Positions 1 through 8,919 of a stretch of DNA of 64,000 nt are shown here, piece by piece. Position 1 is the stretch's first letter. Each line of letters starts with the position of its first letter. The stretch is from Paenibacillus humicola. GTDB taxonomy: Bacteria; Bacillota; Bacilli; Paenibacillales; Paenibacillaceae. The position numbers and the translations under genes were made by a program. The stretch is from contig NZ_JAQGPL010000001.1 of NCBI RefSeq assembly GCF_028826105.1, forward strand, positions 2,754,501 through 2,818,500, written 5' to 3'. Below the pieces are notes generated by a model. That model saw nothing but the letters and a program-made list of their open reading frames with translations, was not told the origin of the DNA and made no database searches.

Positions 1-802
1 GTACCTGGCGCTGCTTCAAGCCGTGATCGAGCGGCAGGCCGGATTGATCGCCAAATGGCAGCTTGCCGGCTTTATTCACGGGGTGATGAACACCGATAAC
101 ATGGCGATCAGCGGCGAAACGATCGATTACGGACCGTGCGCGTTTATGGATGCTTACGACCCGGAGACGGTATTCAGCTCCATCGACCGTCAGGGCCGGT
201 ACGCATACGGCAATCAGCCGAATATCGGCGGCTGGAATCTCGCAAGATTCGCCGAAACGCTGCTGCCGCTGCTGCATGAGAACGAAGACAAGGCGATTGA
301 ACTCGCGGAAGACGAAATCCGGAACTATCATGAGCGGTTCCATCACAATTGGCTCGCAGGCATGAGAGCGAAGCTGGGGATCCTGAACGCGGAGCCCGAG
401 GACGAGTCTCTTGTTCAAGACCTGCTTGCCATCATGCAGAAGCATGGAGCGGACTACACCAATACGTTCCGCGCCTTCACGCTTGGCAAACCGGAGGATA
501 CGCCGATGTTCGGTTCGGAGGGGTTTTCCCAGTGGCTTGAGCTGTGGCAGTCGAGACTGGGCAGGCAGCGGGAGCCCGTAACGGAGTCGCAGCAAATGAT
601 GCGAAATTCCAATCCCGCGCTCATTCCGCGGAATCACCGGGTTGAAGAAGCGCTGGAGGCGGCGCAGTCGGGCGATTACAGTGTGATGGAGCGGCTTTTG
701 TCGGCGCTTGCCAACCCTTACGCCTACTTGCCCGAACAGGACGAATACTGCTCGCTTCCCGCGCCGTCGGCCCGTCCATACCGAACCTATTGCGGAACCT
801 GA
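1..802 (+). CDS. selO: Protein adenylyltransferase SelO (YdiU/UPF0061), C-terminal part
   Basis: SelO is a pseudokinase-fold enzyme that transfers AMP from ATP to protein hydroxyl side chains. The frame is open from base 2 at the window edge, so the gene starts outside and about 266 C-terminal residues of a protein usually near 480-490 are present. The block [11 protein letters not shown] followed about ten residues later by DYGP is the SelO signature, and carries the metal-binding Asn and Asp of the kinase-like active site. The C-terminal half, with [16 protein letters not shown], is also typical. An internal GTG at 23 is not needed as a start because the frame continues upstream. A terminator follows at 905-937. 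Family assignment is firm; the physiological target is unknown. Confidence 0.93.
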   Translation, partial: YLALLQAVIERQAGLIAKWQLAGFIHGVMNTDNMAISGETIDYGPCAFMDAYDPETVFSSIDRQGRYAYGNQPNIGGWNLARFAETLLPLLHENEDKAIELAEDEIRNYHERFHHNWLAGMRAKLGILNAEPEDESLVQDLLAIMQKHGADYTNTFRAFTLGKPEDTPMFGSEGFSQWLELWQSRLGRQREPVTESQQMMRNSNPALIPRNHRVEEALEAAQSGDYSVMERLLSALANPYAYLPEQDEYCSLPAPSARPYRTYCGT

Positions 803-904
803 ACGGCGGAGCGGATACCATGTAACCCATTCGTCTTCGTTAGGCGCTTCCAGTGCAAGTTTCACCGGCCCGTCCTTCAAGAAAGGAACGGTTTCGTATG
901 TATT

Positions 905-937
905 GGCCAGCCGGAATGAACGGCTGGCCTATTTTTT
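905..937 (+). terminator. Rho-independent terminator after selO
   Basis: A perfect 9-bp stem (GGCCAGCCG at 905-913 with CGGCTGGCC at 921-929) and a 7-nt loop are followed by a run of six T at 932-937. It lies 103 bases after the selO stop and would end that transcript. Confidence 0.85.
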
Positions 938-1237
938 GTGCGCGATCGGGAGCTGCGGACGGCGGCGGTCAAAGATTTATCCCCGGCAAAAAAGGAGCAA
1001 ACGCTTTCAATGGCGAACATAATTTGGTAAGGTGCAGCGCGGCTGCGAACGCTTTTCGTCCGACCTATGATTTTATCGAATCGGAAAGGTTAACTTATCG
1101 CCTTCCTTCCGCTATAGATTCGAAGAAAGAAGCTTGTTCCGAGCCAAAAGACTGCGCTGTCCGTTTTCTTCCTCATCGTCAACGTGCGTAAACCGATACA
1201 TAGATCGGAATCAAGGTATGAAGGAGTGCTTGAGCTG
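938..1237. other. Intergenic region upstream of gamma-glutamyltransferase
   Basis: No convincing gene is seen here. The open frames lack plausible starts and protein-like composition. A catabolite-response-element-like sequence GCAAACGCTTTCAA lies at 997-1010 (reverse complement close to the TGAAAGCG core), and a possible -10 box TATAGA at 1123-1128 has no good -35. The promoter of the downstream gene should be here but cannot be placed. Confidence 0.4.
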
Positions 1238-2842
1238 ATGGATTTTGATTCGGCCTATTATCCGTATTCATCCCGAAGGTATGCATTGTATGCGAGAAAC
1301 GGCATGGTCGCAACCTCGCAGCCGTTTGCGGCGCAAGCCGGGCTCGACATGCTTCGAAGAGGCGGGAACGCCATCGATGCGGCTATTGCAACCGCCGCCT
1401 GCTTGACGGTGGTGGAGCCGACCACAAACGGCATCGGAGGTGACGCTTTCGCACTGGTTTGGACGAAAGGCGAACTGCAGGGGATGAACGGCAGCGGACC
1501 TGCGCCGCGCAGCATTTCCATCGATGCCCTGCAAAAGGCGGGGCATACGACGATGCCCGTTTACGGCGCCGTGCCGGTAACCGTTCCGGGCGCGCCGGCC
1601 GCATGGGCCGCTTTGTCCGAACGGTTCGGCCGCCTCCCGTTCCCGGATGTCCTGCAGCCGGCGATCGATTATGCCGAGCGAGGCTTTCCGATAACGCCGA
1701 GTCTCGGAAAGACGTGGAGCTCGGCGTACCGGAATTACTTGAAATCAGTAACGGGCGACGCCTTCGCGGAGTGGTTCCGCGTCTTCGCGCCGGATGGCCG
1801 GGCGCCGGAAATCGGCGAGATGTGGAAAGCCCGGGATCATGCGGCGACGCTTAGGCTCATTGCCGAAACGAAGGCCGAGGCTTTTTACCGCGGTGAATTG
1901 GCGGAAAAAATCGATGCCTGCATGAAGCAGGCCGGCGGCTATTTGACGAAAGAGGATCTCGCCGCGTACAAGCCCGAGTGGGTCCGGCCGCTGAGCGTAA
2001 ATTACCGGGGCTACGACGTCTGGGAGCTGCCGCCCAACGGTCAGGGCATCGTGGCGCTGATGGCGCTGAATCTGCTGAAAGGATTTGAGTTTACAACCCG
2101 CGATCACCCGGATACCTATCATAAGCAGATTGAAGCCATCAAGCTCGCTTTTGCCGACGGCATGAAATACGTCACCGATCCGCGGAACATGAAGATGCCC
2201 GTTGAAGCGCTGCTGTCGGAAGCTTATGCGGCGGATAGAAGAACGTTAATCGGAAGGACGGCCCTGCTCCCCGAGCCGGGAAGCCCTCCGCGAGGCGGCA
2301 CGGTTTATTTGGCGGCGGCGGACGGCGAAGGCAACATGGTGTCCTTCATTCAGAGCAACTACATGGGCTTCGGTTCCGGGATCGTCGTTCCGGGCACGGG
2401 CATCGCCCTGCAAAACCGCGGCCACAATTTCTCGATGGACCCTTCGCACGACAACCGCCTGGAGCCGGGGAAACGGCCTTACCACACGATTATTCCCGGT
2501 TTTTTGACGAAGGACGGGCAGCCTATCGGGCCGTTCGGCGTGATGGGCGCTTTTATGCAGCCGCAGGGACACGTTCAGGTTGTAATGAATACGATCGATT
2601 TCGGCCTGAATCCTCAGTCTGCGCTGGACGCTCCCCGCTGGCAGTGGACGTCGGGCAGAACGGTGGAGCTCGAGCATTCCACGCCGGAGCATATCGCGGA
2701 CGCTTTGTCGAGAATGGAGCATCAGGTTCAGCTTTCCCCGGCCTCGCGGTTCGGACGCGGACAAATCATTTGGCGGTCGCCTGGCGGCGTCCTGGCCGGA
2801 GGGACGGAGCCGCGCACGGACGGTTACGTTAGCGTGTGGTAA
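1238..2842 (+). CDS. Gamma-glutamyltransferase family protein (YwrD-like)
   Basis: A 534-residue N-terminal nucleophile hydrolase that would cleave or transfer gamma-glutamyl groups (glutathione, polyglutamate or glutamyl amides). The N-terminal region carries the family blocks GGNAIDAAIAT and EPTTNGIGGD. The autoprocessing/nucleophile Thr is probably Thr355 in RGGTVYLAAAD, followed by GFGSGIVVPGTGIALQNRG, which resembles the YwrD branch rather than classical Ggt (TTH motif). No signal peptide is visible, so it is probably cytoplasmic. ATG 1238 was chosen because AAGGAG sits at 1221-1226; an in-frame codon at 1184 lacks a ribosome site. It is followed by a small membrane protein and an SDR on the same strand. 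Substrate unknown. Confidence 0.9.
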   Translation: MDFDSAYYPYSSRRYALYARNGMVATSQPFAAQAGLDMLRRGGNAIDAAIATAACLTVVEPTTNGIGGDAFALVWTKGELQGMNGSGPAPRSISIDALQKAGHTTMPVYGAVPVTVPGAPAAWAALSERFGRLPFPDVLQPAIDYAERGFPITPSLGKTWSSAYRNYLKSVTGDAFAEWFRVFAPDGRAPEIGEMWKARDHAATLRLIAETKAEAFYRGELAEKIDACMKQAGGYLTKEDLAAYKPEWVRPLSVNYRGYDVWELPPNGQGIVALMALNLLKGFEFTTRDHPDTYHKQIEAIKLAFADGMKYVTDPRNMKMPVEALLSEAYAADRRTLIGRTALLPEPGSPPRGGTVYLAAADGEGNMVSFIQSNYMGFGSGIVVPGTGIALQNRGHNFSMDPSHDNRLEPGKRPYHTIIPGFLTKDGQPIGPFGVMGAFMQPQGHVQVVMNTIDFGLNPQSALDAPRWQWTSGRTVELEHSTPEHIADALSRMEHQVQLSPASRFGRGQIIWRSPGGVLAGGTEPRTDGYVSVW

Positions 2843-2948
2843 CCGGGCGGATCGGGCTTCACTCGCTTGCGCGGGACTAGAGTGGAGCCAACTTATTTCC
2901 GCCAAGCTGTCAATTTCTTTCGCCATGTAAGAAAGGAGGCTGACGAAA

Positions 2949-3113
2949 ATGAACATTCAACTGTTATCAACGCTGCCGACGATTTTGTTTATCGTTTACG
3001 GGCTGTTTCTGCTGCTCGGCTTGTACAGCTTGTATCTGTTCATCAAGCTGGCGCTCCGGGGGATTGAAGCACTCGATCTTTATCTGGATGAAAAACGCAA
3101 CCGGCGTTTATGA
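2949..3113 (+). CDS. Small single-pass membrane protein (54 aa), unknown function
   Basis: ATG 2949 is preceded by a strong ribosome site, AAAGGAGG at 2932-2939, with a 9-base spacer. The 54-residue product starts MNIQLLSTLPTILF and has one long hydrophobic segment (about residues 8-36, rich in Leu, Phe, Tyr and Ile), then a charged C-terminal tail ending DEKRNRRL. This is the layout of a small Bacillus-type membrane protein with the basic tail probably in the cytoplasm. It sits 107 bases after the gamma-glutamyltransferase stop and 38 bases before the SDR start, so it may be co-transcribed with both. No family recognised. Confidence 0.7.
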   Translation: MNIQLLSTLPTILFIVYGLFLLLGLYSLYLFIKLALRGIEALDLYLDEKRNRRL

Positions 3114-3151
3114 TTTGAAGCTGCACCTATGATGCGAAGGAGAGGAATCAT

Positions 3152-3886
3152 TTGAAAGGTAAAGCGGTGTTCATTACAGGAGGCGCCACCGGAATCGGAA
3201 GGGCGATCGCGCTGCGGCTGGCCGCAGCAGGTGCGAATATTGCCGTCAATTACTCCCGTTCGGAGCAGGATGCGCTGACGGTCAAAGAAGAAATCGAAGC
3301 GCTTGGCGTTTCCTGTTTGCTGGCGAAGGGATCGGTAGCCGACGACCGGCAGGTCAGAGCGATGGTGAAGCAGACGGTCGACGCGTTCGGCCGGCTGGAT
3401 GTGCTGGTCAACAATGCGGGCGTTACCGATTTCGTCCAGCATGAAGATTTGGAAGGATTGAAAGAGGAATTTTGGGACCGCGCGATGGACGTGAACGTCA
3501 AAGGGATGTTCTTTTGCTGCCGGGCGGCGGCGCCCGAATTGAAAAAGCGGAAGGGATGTATCGTGAACGTCACGTCCATTGCGGGGCTTACCGGTCAGGG
3601 AAGCTCGATCGCATATGCCGCTTCCAAGGCTGCCGCCAACAGCGTGACGAAATCGCTGGCCCGCGCTTTGGCGCCGGACATTCGCGTGAATGCGATCGCT
3701 CCCGGAATCGTGCAGACGCGCTGGGTCGAAGGGAAAGACGAGCATGTTGCGCGTCTGGCGGAAGGCACACCGCTTGGCCGGGTCGCCGTTCCCGACGATG
3801 TCGCCGAAGTGGCTTATTCGCTCATTGCACAGGCTCATTTTGTGACAGGCGAAATTGTGAAAGTGGATGGCGGCATGTTTATTTAA
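3152..3886 (+). CDS. Short-chain dehydrogenase/reductase, FabG-like
   Basis: A classical 244-residue NAD(P)-dependent SDR. The Rossmann glycine motif TGGATGIGR is at residues 9-17, NNAG at 87-90, and the catalytic Ser142, Tyr155 and Lys159 lie in TSIAG and YAASK. The C-terminal GEIVKVDGGMF is the usual end of FabG-like reductases. It starts at TTG 3152 behind AAGGAGAGG (3138-3146). It may be a 3-oxoacyl-ACP reductase, but it lacks fatty-acid synthesis neighbours and could act on other carbonyl substrates. Two hairpin terminators follow. Confidence 0.88.
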   Translation: MKGKAVFITGGATGIGRAIALRLAAAGANIAVNYSRSEQDALTVKEEIEALGVSCLLAKGSVADDRQVRAMVKQTVDAFGRLDVLVNNAGVTDFVQHEDLEGLKEEFWDRAMDVNVKGMFFCCRAAAPELKKRKGCIVNVTSIAGLTGQGSSIAYAASKAAANSVTKSLARALAPDIRVNAIAPGIVQTRWVEGKDEHVARLAEGTPLGRVAVPDDVAEVAYSLIAQAHFVTGEIVKVDGGMFI

Positions 3887-3915
3887 GCTCATGCGATGAA
3901 TAAAGCCGGGTAACC

Positions 3916-3961
3916 AATCGTCCCGTATACTGCCTACTCGGCGGTGTGCGGGACGATTTTT
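3916..3961 (+). terminator. Terminator after the SDR gene
   Basis: Inverted repeat AATCGTCCCG (3916-3925) and CGGGACGATT (3949-3958), ending in a TTTTT run. The 23-base loop contains a smaller GCC/GGC pairing. It lies 30 bases after the SDR stop. Confidence 0.75.
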
Positions 3962-4050
3962 CGTTTGGTTTTCCGCCGGAAGTTTTTAACTTCTTTCCGC
4001 GTATGCCGGTGAACGGAATGAATCCGTATCCCAGCACATTCTGCTGAAAA

Positions 4051-4077
4051 AGAGCCGTCAAAAAACGGTTCTTTTTT
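4051..4077 (+). terminator. Second terminator-like hairpin
   Basis: AGAGCCGT (4051-4058) pairs with ACGGTTCT (4065-4072, one G-T pair), followed by six T. It insulates the ABC transporter operon from upstream transcription. Confidence 0.6.
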
Positions 4078-4294
4078 CGATTTTTATGTCAGATAACATT
4101 ACACAAATTTTAGGAAAACTGAATTTCCCTCAAATGGAAAGGCTTACATACGGAATATTTATCATCACTATACAATACAGGTATTATCCATGTTACTAAA
4201 CATCCCATATAATGGACTAAACAGCCAGGCAGCTCTATTCATCACGACGTTCTCTTCGAAATCTTACATGATAATGAGAGAGGAGCGTAAGAAA
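4078..4294 (+). promoter_or_regulatory. Leader and promoter region of the peptide-type ABC operon
   Basis: An AT-rich stretch clearly lower in GC than the genes, with TACAAT at 4171-4176 as a possible -10 box. No well-spaced -35 is present, which suggests an activator-dependent promoter. The LysR regulator at 13395-14243 is the nearest candidate activator. An in-frame ATG at 4190 has no ribosome site. Confidence 0.4.
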
Positions 4295-5284
4295 ATGTCT
4301 TTAATCGAAGTGGACAATTTATCCGTCGTGTTCAAGCGGAAGGAGAAGGAATCGAAAGCGGTGAACGGCGTTTCGTTGAAATTGGATCCTCAGAGCACGC
4401 TGGGGATTATCGGCGAATCCGGATCCGGCAAAAGCGTCATGCTTCGGACGATATTAGGGCTTACGCGTTCGCCGAATACGCGTATCGGCGGCAGCATTCG
4501 TTTTGAAGGCAAAGAATTGACGGCAATGAACGAAATGGAGTATGCATCCGTCCGGGGGAAGGAAATTTCGATGATTTTTCAAGATCCCATGACCGCGCTG
4601 GATCCCTTGTTTACCGTTGGCTATCAGCTCTGCGAAACGCTGATGCGCCATCAGCGGTTATCGAAAATGGAGGCGTACAGAAAAGCCGAAGAACTGCTGG
4701 AAAAGGTCGGCATCCCTTCCCCGAGATCACGGCTCGGGCAGTATCCGCACCAGATGAGCGGCGGCATGCGCCAGCGGGTGATGATCGCGATTGCCGTAGC
4801 CTGTCAGCCGAGTCTCCTGTTGGCGGACGAACCGACAACGGCGCTCGACGTAACCGTTCAAGCCCAGGTACTTGCTTTAATTAAAAATTTGCAAAAGGAT
4901 TCGGGCATGGGAATCGTATTCGTCAGCCACGACATCGGAGTCGTTGCTTCGATCTCGGATGAAATCGCGGTCATGTATGCGGGCCGCGTTGTCGAACGGG
5001 GAAGCGTTCGGCAGGTGCTTCATCATCCGAATCATCCTTATACGAAGTCGTTGATCGAAGCCAATGTGACCTTGGGGATGAAAGGCCGGCTCAAAGCGAT
5101 CCAAGGGCAGCCGCCCCGGCCCGACCGTCTGCCAAGCGGATGCCCGTTCGCATCGCGCTGTACGATCGCGGGAGAAGAATGTCTCGGCATGATGCCCGGC
5201 GTAACCAGGATGGAGTCGGGGCATGAGGTTGCATGCTGGGCAGCCGGCGAAGGGCGGAGCGGAGCTCACAGCAAAGTCGTTTGA
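4295..5284 (+). CDS. Oligopeptide/dipeptide-type ABC transporter ATP-binding protein (OppD/DppD class)
   Basis: A 329-residue ATPase that energises uptake of peptides or peptide-like compounds. Walker A is GESGSGKS near residue 40, the signature is MSGGMRQRV and Walker B is LLLADEPTTALD. After the His-switch block SHDIGVVA comes the oligopeptide-transporter C-terminal domain with its cysteine pattern (GCPFASRC, EEC, VACW). ATG 4295 follows GAGAGGAG with a 10-base spacer. It is the first gene of a five-component importer (two ATPases, a binding protein and two permeases) followed by amidases, which suggests that the cargo is an amide or peptide that the amidases hydrolyse. Confidence 0.93.
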   Translation: MSLIEVDNLSVVFKRKEKESKAVNGVSLKLDPQSTLGIIGESGSGKSVMLRTILGLTRSPNTRIGGSIRFEGKELTAMNEMEYASVRGKEISMIFQDPMTALDPLFTVGYQLCETLMRHQRLSKMEAYRKAEELLEKVGIPSPRSRLGQYPHQMSGGMRQRVMIAIAVACQPSLLLADEPTTALDVTVQAQVLALIKNLQKDSGMGIVFVSHDIGVVASISDEIAVMYAGRVVERGSVRQVLHHPNHPYTKSLIEANVTLGMKGRLKAIQGQPPRPDRLPSGCPFASRCTIAGEECLGMMPGVTRMESGHEVACWAAGEGRSGAHSKVV

Positions 5285-5385
5285 CCGCGAGGAGCGCTTC
5301 CGTCTCGTACGGAAACGGCGGCGAACCGGACTGCCTCGGAACCGCAATTGTTCGATTGTAAGGGTACGGGAGGAGGAGACTACAT

Positions 5386-6994
5386 ATGAACGTTAGCAAA
5401 AGCATGTTGATGTTGGTGATCACGGCAGCGGCGGCCGTGTCGATCACGGCCTGCGGAAAGACCGCCGCAATCTCTTCCTCCGCGCCGGCGGCAAAGAACG
5501 GATCGGGCGGCACGCTGATCATCGGCGCGACATTTTCCAATATTCCGAACATGGACGTCTATCCCGATCAAGGGTATGAAGGACGCCGATTCGTCGGCAA
5601 CCAGCTCTACGATCCGCTGATTGCGCAAAATCCGAATACGAACGAGCTGGAGCCGGATCTCGCCCAAAGCTACGACACAAGCGATAACAAAGTCTGGACC
5701 TTTCATCTGCGACCGAATGTGACCTTTCACGATGGAACGCCTTGGAATACAAGCGCCGCCGTATTCAACCTCGACCGTTTAATGAAAACGGATTTCAAAT
5801 ATTACTACGCTCCCGTCGCCGCCCTGCTCATATCCAAAACGAAATCGATCGCATCATACAAGGCTTTGGACGACATGACCCTTCAGATTACGCTGAAAGA
5901 GCCGGACAGCTTTTTTGTCTCGGATTTGACCCAAATCTACTTTGCCAGCCCGGCCGCGATTCAGAAATACGGAAACGAGGATTATCAAAATCACCCGACG
6001 GGGACGGGACCGTTCAAGCTGGACAAGGTTTTGCCCCGGCAGGAGCTGGATCTGGTTCCCAACCGGGATTATTGGAATCATCCGCCCAAGCTGGACAAGC
6101 TCGTGCTTAGGCCCATGCCCGACCCGGCATCGCGTCTCGCCGCCGTTCTGGCAGGGCAGATCAACTGGGCGGAGGTGCCGCCGACGGAATCCATCGACCA
6201 GTTAAAACAAAAAGGCTTCCAGGTGCTGACGAAACCTTATCCGCATATCTGGGAGGTCATTCCCAATATGGCGAAGCCTCCGTTTAACGATAAGCGGGTC
6301 CGCGAAGCGTTTGTCGAAGCCATCGACCGCGAGTCCATGTCCGATAAGCTCCTGAACGGAGCGGCCGCGCCGGCGAACGGGGCGATGTTCCCCGAAAGCA
6401 AGTACTACCCCGAGGATGCGCAGAAGTATCCCTACGATGCCGAAAACGCCAAAAAGCTGTTGAAGGAAGCGGGATACGAAGGCGGCTTGAACATCACGCT
6501 GAACATGCCGACCAGCGGGTCCGGGAATATGTGGCCGCTTCCGATGTCCGAATACATCCAAAGCCAGGAAGAGAAAGTCGGCATTCATGTCAAATTCCGC
6601 ACCTACGACTGGAAACGAAATTTTAACGCAGAAAAGGACGGGCTTTGAATCGGGAGCCTTGAAGGATGCGGACGGACTCGTCTTTTCGGCCGCCGCCGGA
6701 ACGTTGCTCACCGATCTGGAAAGCAATGTGGTCCTTCCTCCTCCCGCCGGTGGGAACATTATGGGCTATGACAATAAACAATTGGCCCGGTTGAATCAGG
6801 AAGCGAAAACGACCACGGATGCGGCAAAGAGAGACCAGCTTTTGAAGGAAGGCTGGGGCATCGAGCAGAACGATCTGGCCCTGCTGCCGGTCGTCCACGA
6901 TTTAAATCTGCGGGTTCTCGGCTCCAATGTGAAAGGCCTCGTGACGCCCGCCTCCTGGTTCTGCGACCTGACAACCGTCTGGATCCAACATTAG
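5386..6994 (+). pseudogene. ABC transporter substrate-binding lipoprotein (SBP_bac_5, DppA/OppA class), frameshifted
   Basis: Extracellular binding protein of the importer. The first 420 codons (5386-6648) encode a lipoprotein signal with lipobox ITAC, Cys23, and SBP_bac_5 blocks such as LEPDLAQSY and HPTGTGPF. The frame then hits TGA at 6646-6648, while the last third continues one frame over (about 6614-6994). The join is at TGG-AAAC (6611-6616): removing one A from the run at 6613-6615 restores one 535-residue protein, the normal family length. The sequence therefore carries a single-base insertion, either a true inactivating mutation or a sequencing error. The rest of the operon is intact, which makes an error or a recent mutation likely. 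Confidence 0.85.
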
Positions 6995-7013
6995 GAGAGG
7001 GAGGGATCTTGAT

Positions 7014-7958
7014 ATGCAGCGGCTGTTTCAACGCTTCTTGATGGCGATTCCTACGTTGTTCGGCATTTCGGTCGTCTCGTTCATCTTGATCCACATTATG
7101 CCGGGCAACCCGATCGACGCGCTGGTCCCCCCGGATGCGACGCCCGATGTGCGAATGCAGGTCATTCATATGTACGGTCTCGACAAACCGCTGCTCGTTC
7201 AATACGGATTATGGTTATTCCATGCCGTTCAGGGGGATTTTGGGCAGTCGATCGGGATGCGGGTGCCTGTCATCCAATTGTTGAAGCAGGGCATTCAAAA
7301 TACGTTGATTCTCGCGGTGGCGGCCGGCTTCGTCGGATTTTTCGCCGGTTCCGTTCTCGGCGTGACGGCCGGCATCTTCCGGGGCAAATGGATCGACCGC
7401 CTGATCAGCAGCCTTGGGCTCGCGGGCGTAAGCATCCCGGCTTATTGGTTCGCCATGGTGATGGTCATTGTCTTCTCCGTAAAGCTGAATCTGCTTCCTA
7501 CGAGCGGAATGCATTCTCAAGGCATGGAAAACAACATTCCGGATTTAATGGTGCATATGATCCTTCCGGCCGTCGCGCTCAGCTTCGCTTCAATCGGGCT
7601 TATCTCCCGGATGGTGCGGGCGAGCTTCATCCAAGTCGTCACGCAGGACTTCGTGATGGCGCTGCGCGCGAAAGGCTTGTTCCGCGGGAAAATCCTGTGG
7701 CACCTGCTTCGCAACGCGGCGCTCCCCGTGTTGACCGTGATGGGGTTGGAAATGGGACAGCTGCTTGGGGGATCCGTCCTGATCGAAACGATCTTCAGCT
7801 GGCCCGGACTGGGCGGGTTGTTGAACAGCTCGATCGGCTTGCGGGATATCCCCGTTATCCAGGGCGGCATTCTGCTGATCGGCACGGTGTTTGTCGTCTT
7901 GAATATCGTGGTTGATTATGTAAACGCCCTTGTAGATCCTCGCATTCAAAAAACCTAG
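7014..7958 (+). CDS. Peptide-type ABC transporter permease (DppB/OppB class)
   Basis: A 314-residue inner-membrane permease with about six transmembrane helices. The N-terminal GISVVSFILIHIMPG and GDFGQSI motifs are diagnostic of the DppB family. The EAA-type cytoplasmic loop MALRAKGLFRGKILWHLLRNA and the C-terminal ETIFSWPGLGGL block complete the fold. ATG 7014 follows AGGAGAGGGAGGG, 19 bases after the binding-protein stop. It pairs with the next gene to form the channel. Confidence 0.94.
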   Translation: MQRLFQRFLMAIPTLFGISVVSFILIHIMPGNPIDALVPPDATPDVRMQVIHMYGLDKPLLVQYGLWLFHAVQGDFGQSIGMRVPVIQLLKQGIQNTLILAVAAGFVGFFAGSVLGVTAGIFRGKWIDRLISSLGLAGVSIPAYWFAMVMVIVFSVKLNLLPTSGMHSQGMENNIPDLMVHMILPAVALSFASIGLISRMVRASFIQVVTQDFVMALRAKGLFRGKILWHLLRNAALPVLTVMGLEMGQLLGGSVLIETIFSWPGLGGLLNSSIGLRDIPVIQGGILLIGTVFVVLNIVVDYVNALVDPRIQKT

Positions 7959-7977
7959 AAGGAAGGAGGATAAGCCG

Positions 7978-8895
7978 GTGGAACTGACAGCCAAGGAACG
8001 CAGTCTTGAAGAAGTGCAGGATGTCATGCCTGAACAAGCGGAGGAAATGGATGAAGGGAGCCGTTCAAACCGCTCGTTCCTAAGAAAATTGTATTCGGGT
8101 CCCATCGCGTGGGTTTCATCGGGATGGATCTTCCTGGTGGTGGCAGCGGCCGTATTCGCCCCTTTATTGACGCCTTACAGCCCGGTTGCCGGCGACATTG
8201 CGGACAAGCTGATGCCGATCGGTACCGCCGGCCACTTTCTGGGAACCGACGATCAAGGACGCGATCTGGCTGCGCGCATCTTTTTCGGCGGGAGGATAAC
8301 GCTTCTGATGGGGATCGTGCCGGTGGCCGTTGCGGGTTTGATCGGCTGCGGATTGGGCATTGCAGCCGGCTATTTCGGGAAAACGACCGGCACAGTGATC
8401 ATGAGGTGCTTGGACGTATTCTACGCTTTTCCCGCGCTTGTATTGGCGATTGCGATCTCTGCGGCGCTCGGCCCGGGGATCAGCAACGCCCTTGTATCGC
8501 TGCCTATCGTATTTATCGCCCCGATTGCGCGGATTACGGAGACGGCGGTCAAGCAGGTGAAGGGGCTCGAATTTTTCGAAGCCGCCCGTGCCAGCGGAGC
8601 CGGTCATTGGATGATCATTCGTCACCACCTGCTGAGCAATATTTTTCGCCCGGTCTTTGCGTATGTGACCACGTTGATCGGGATCAGCATCCTGATCGCC
8701 TCGTCGCTCAGTTTTCTGGGGCTTGGGGTTTCGCCTCCGACGGCGGAATGGGGAGCGATGCTCGGCTCGCTGCAAAACGCGCTTTTTATCGTGCCAAGCG
8801 TGGCCATACCGCCCGGAATCGTTATTTTTCTGACGGCATTGTCGTTCAACCTGCTCAGCGATTGTATTCAGGATGCATTGGATGTTCGATCTTGA
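7978..8895 (+). CDS. Peptide-type ABC transporter permease (DppC/OppC class)
   Basis: A 305-residue permease with a hydrophilic N-terminal tail of about 40 residues, then the DppC block PYSPVAGDI and GTDDQGRDLAARIFFGGR. The EAA loop is FFEAARASGAGHWMIIRHHLLSN, and the end SFLGLGVSPPTAEWGAML is typical. It starts at GTG 7978 with GGAAGGAGGA at 7961-7970. Partner of the preceding permease. Confidence 0.94.
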   Translation: MELTAKERSLEEVQDVMPEQAEEMDEGSRSNRSFLRKLYSGPIAWVSSGWIFLVVAAAVFAPLLTPYSPVAGDIADKLMPIGTAGHFLGTDDQGRDLAARIFFGGRITLLMGIVPVAVAGLIGCGLGIAAGYFGKTTGTVIMRCLDVFYAFPALVLAIAISAALGPGISNALVSLPIVFIAPIARITETAVKQVKGLEFFEAARASGAGHWMIIRHHLLSNIFRPVFAYVTTLIGISILIASSLSFLGLGVSPPTAEWGAMLGSLQNALFIVPSVAIPPGIVIFLTALSFNLLSDCIQDALDVRS

Positions 8896-8919
8896 TCTTG
8901 ATCCGGAGGTGTTATCGGG

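Noticed and set aside
853..1191. 112-codon frame between selO and the gamma-glutamyltransferase gene
   Set aside because: It runs through the selO terminator, lacks a ribosome site and has no protein-like composition.
6600..6660. Programmed ribosomal frameshift in the binding protein
   Set aside because: No canonical slippery heptamer or downstream stimulator is apparent, and this family is not known to use frameshifting. An indel is simpler.
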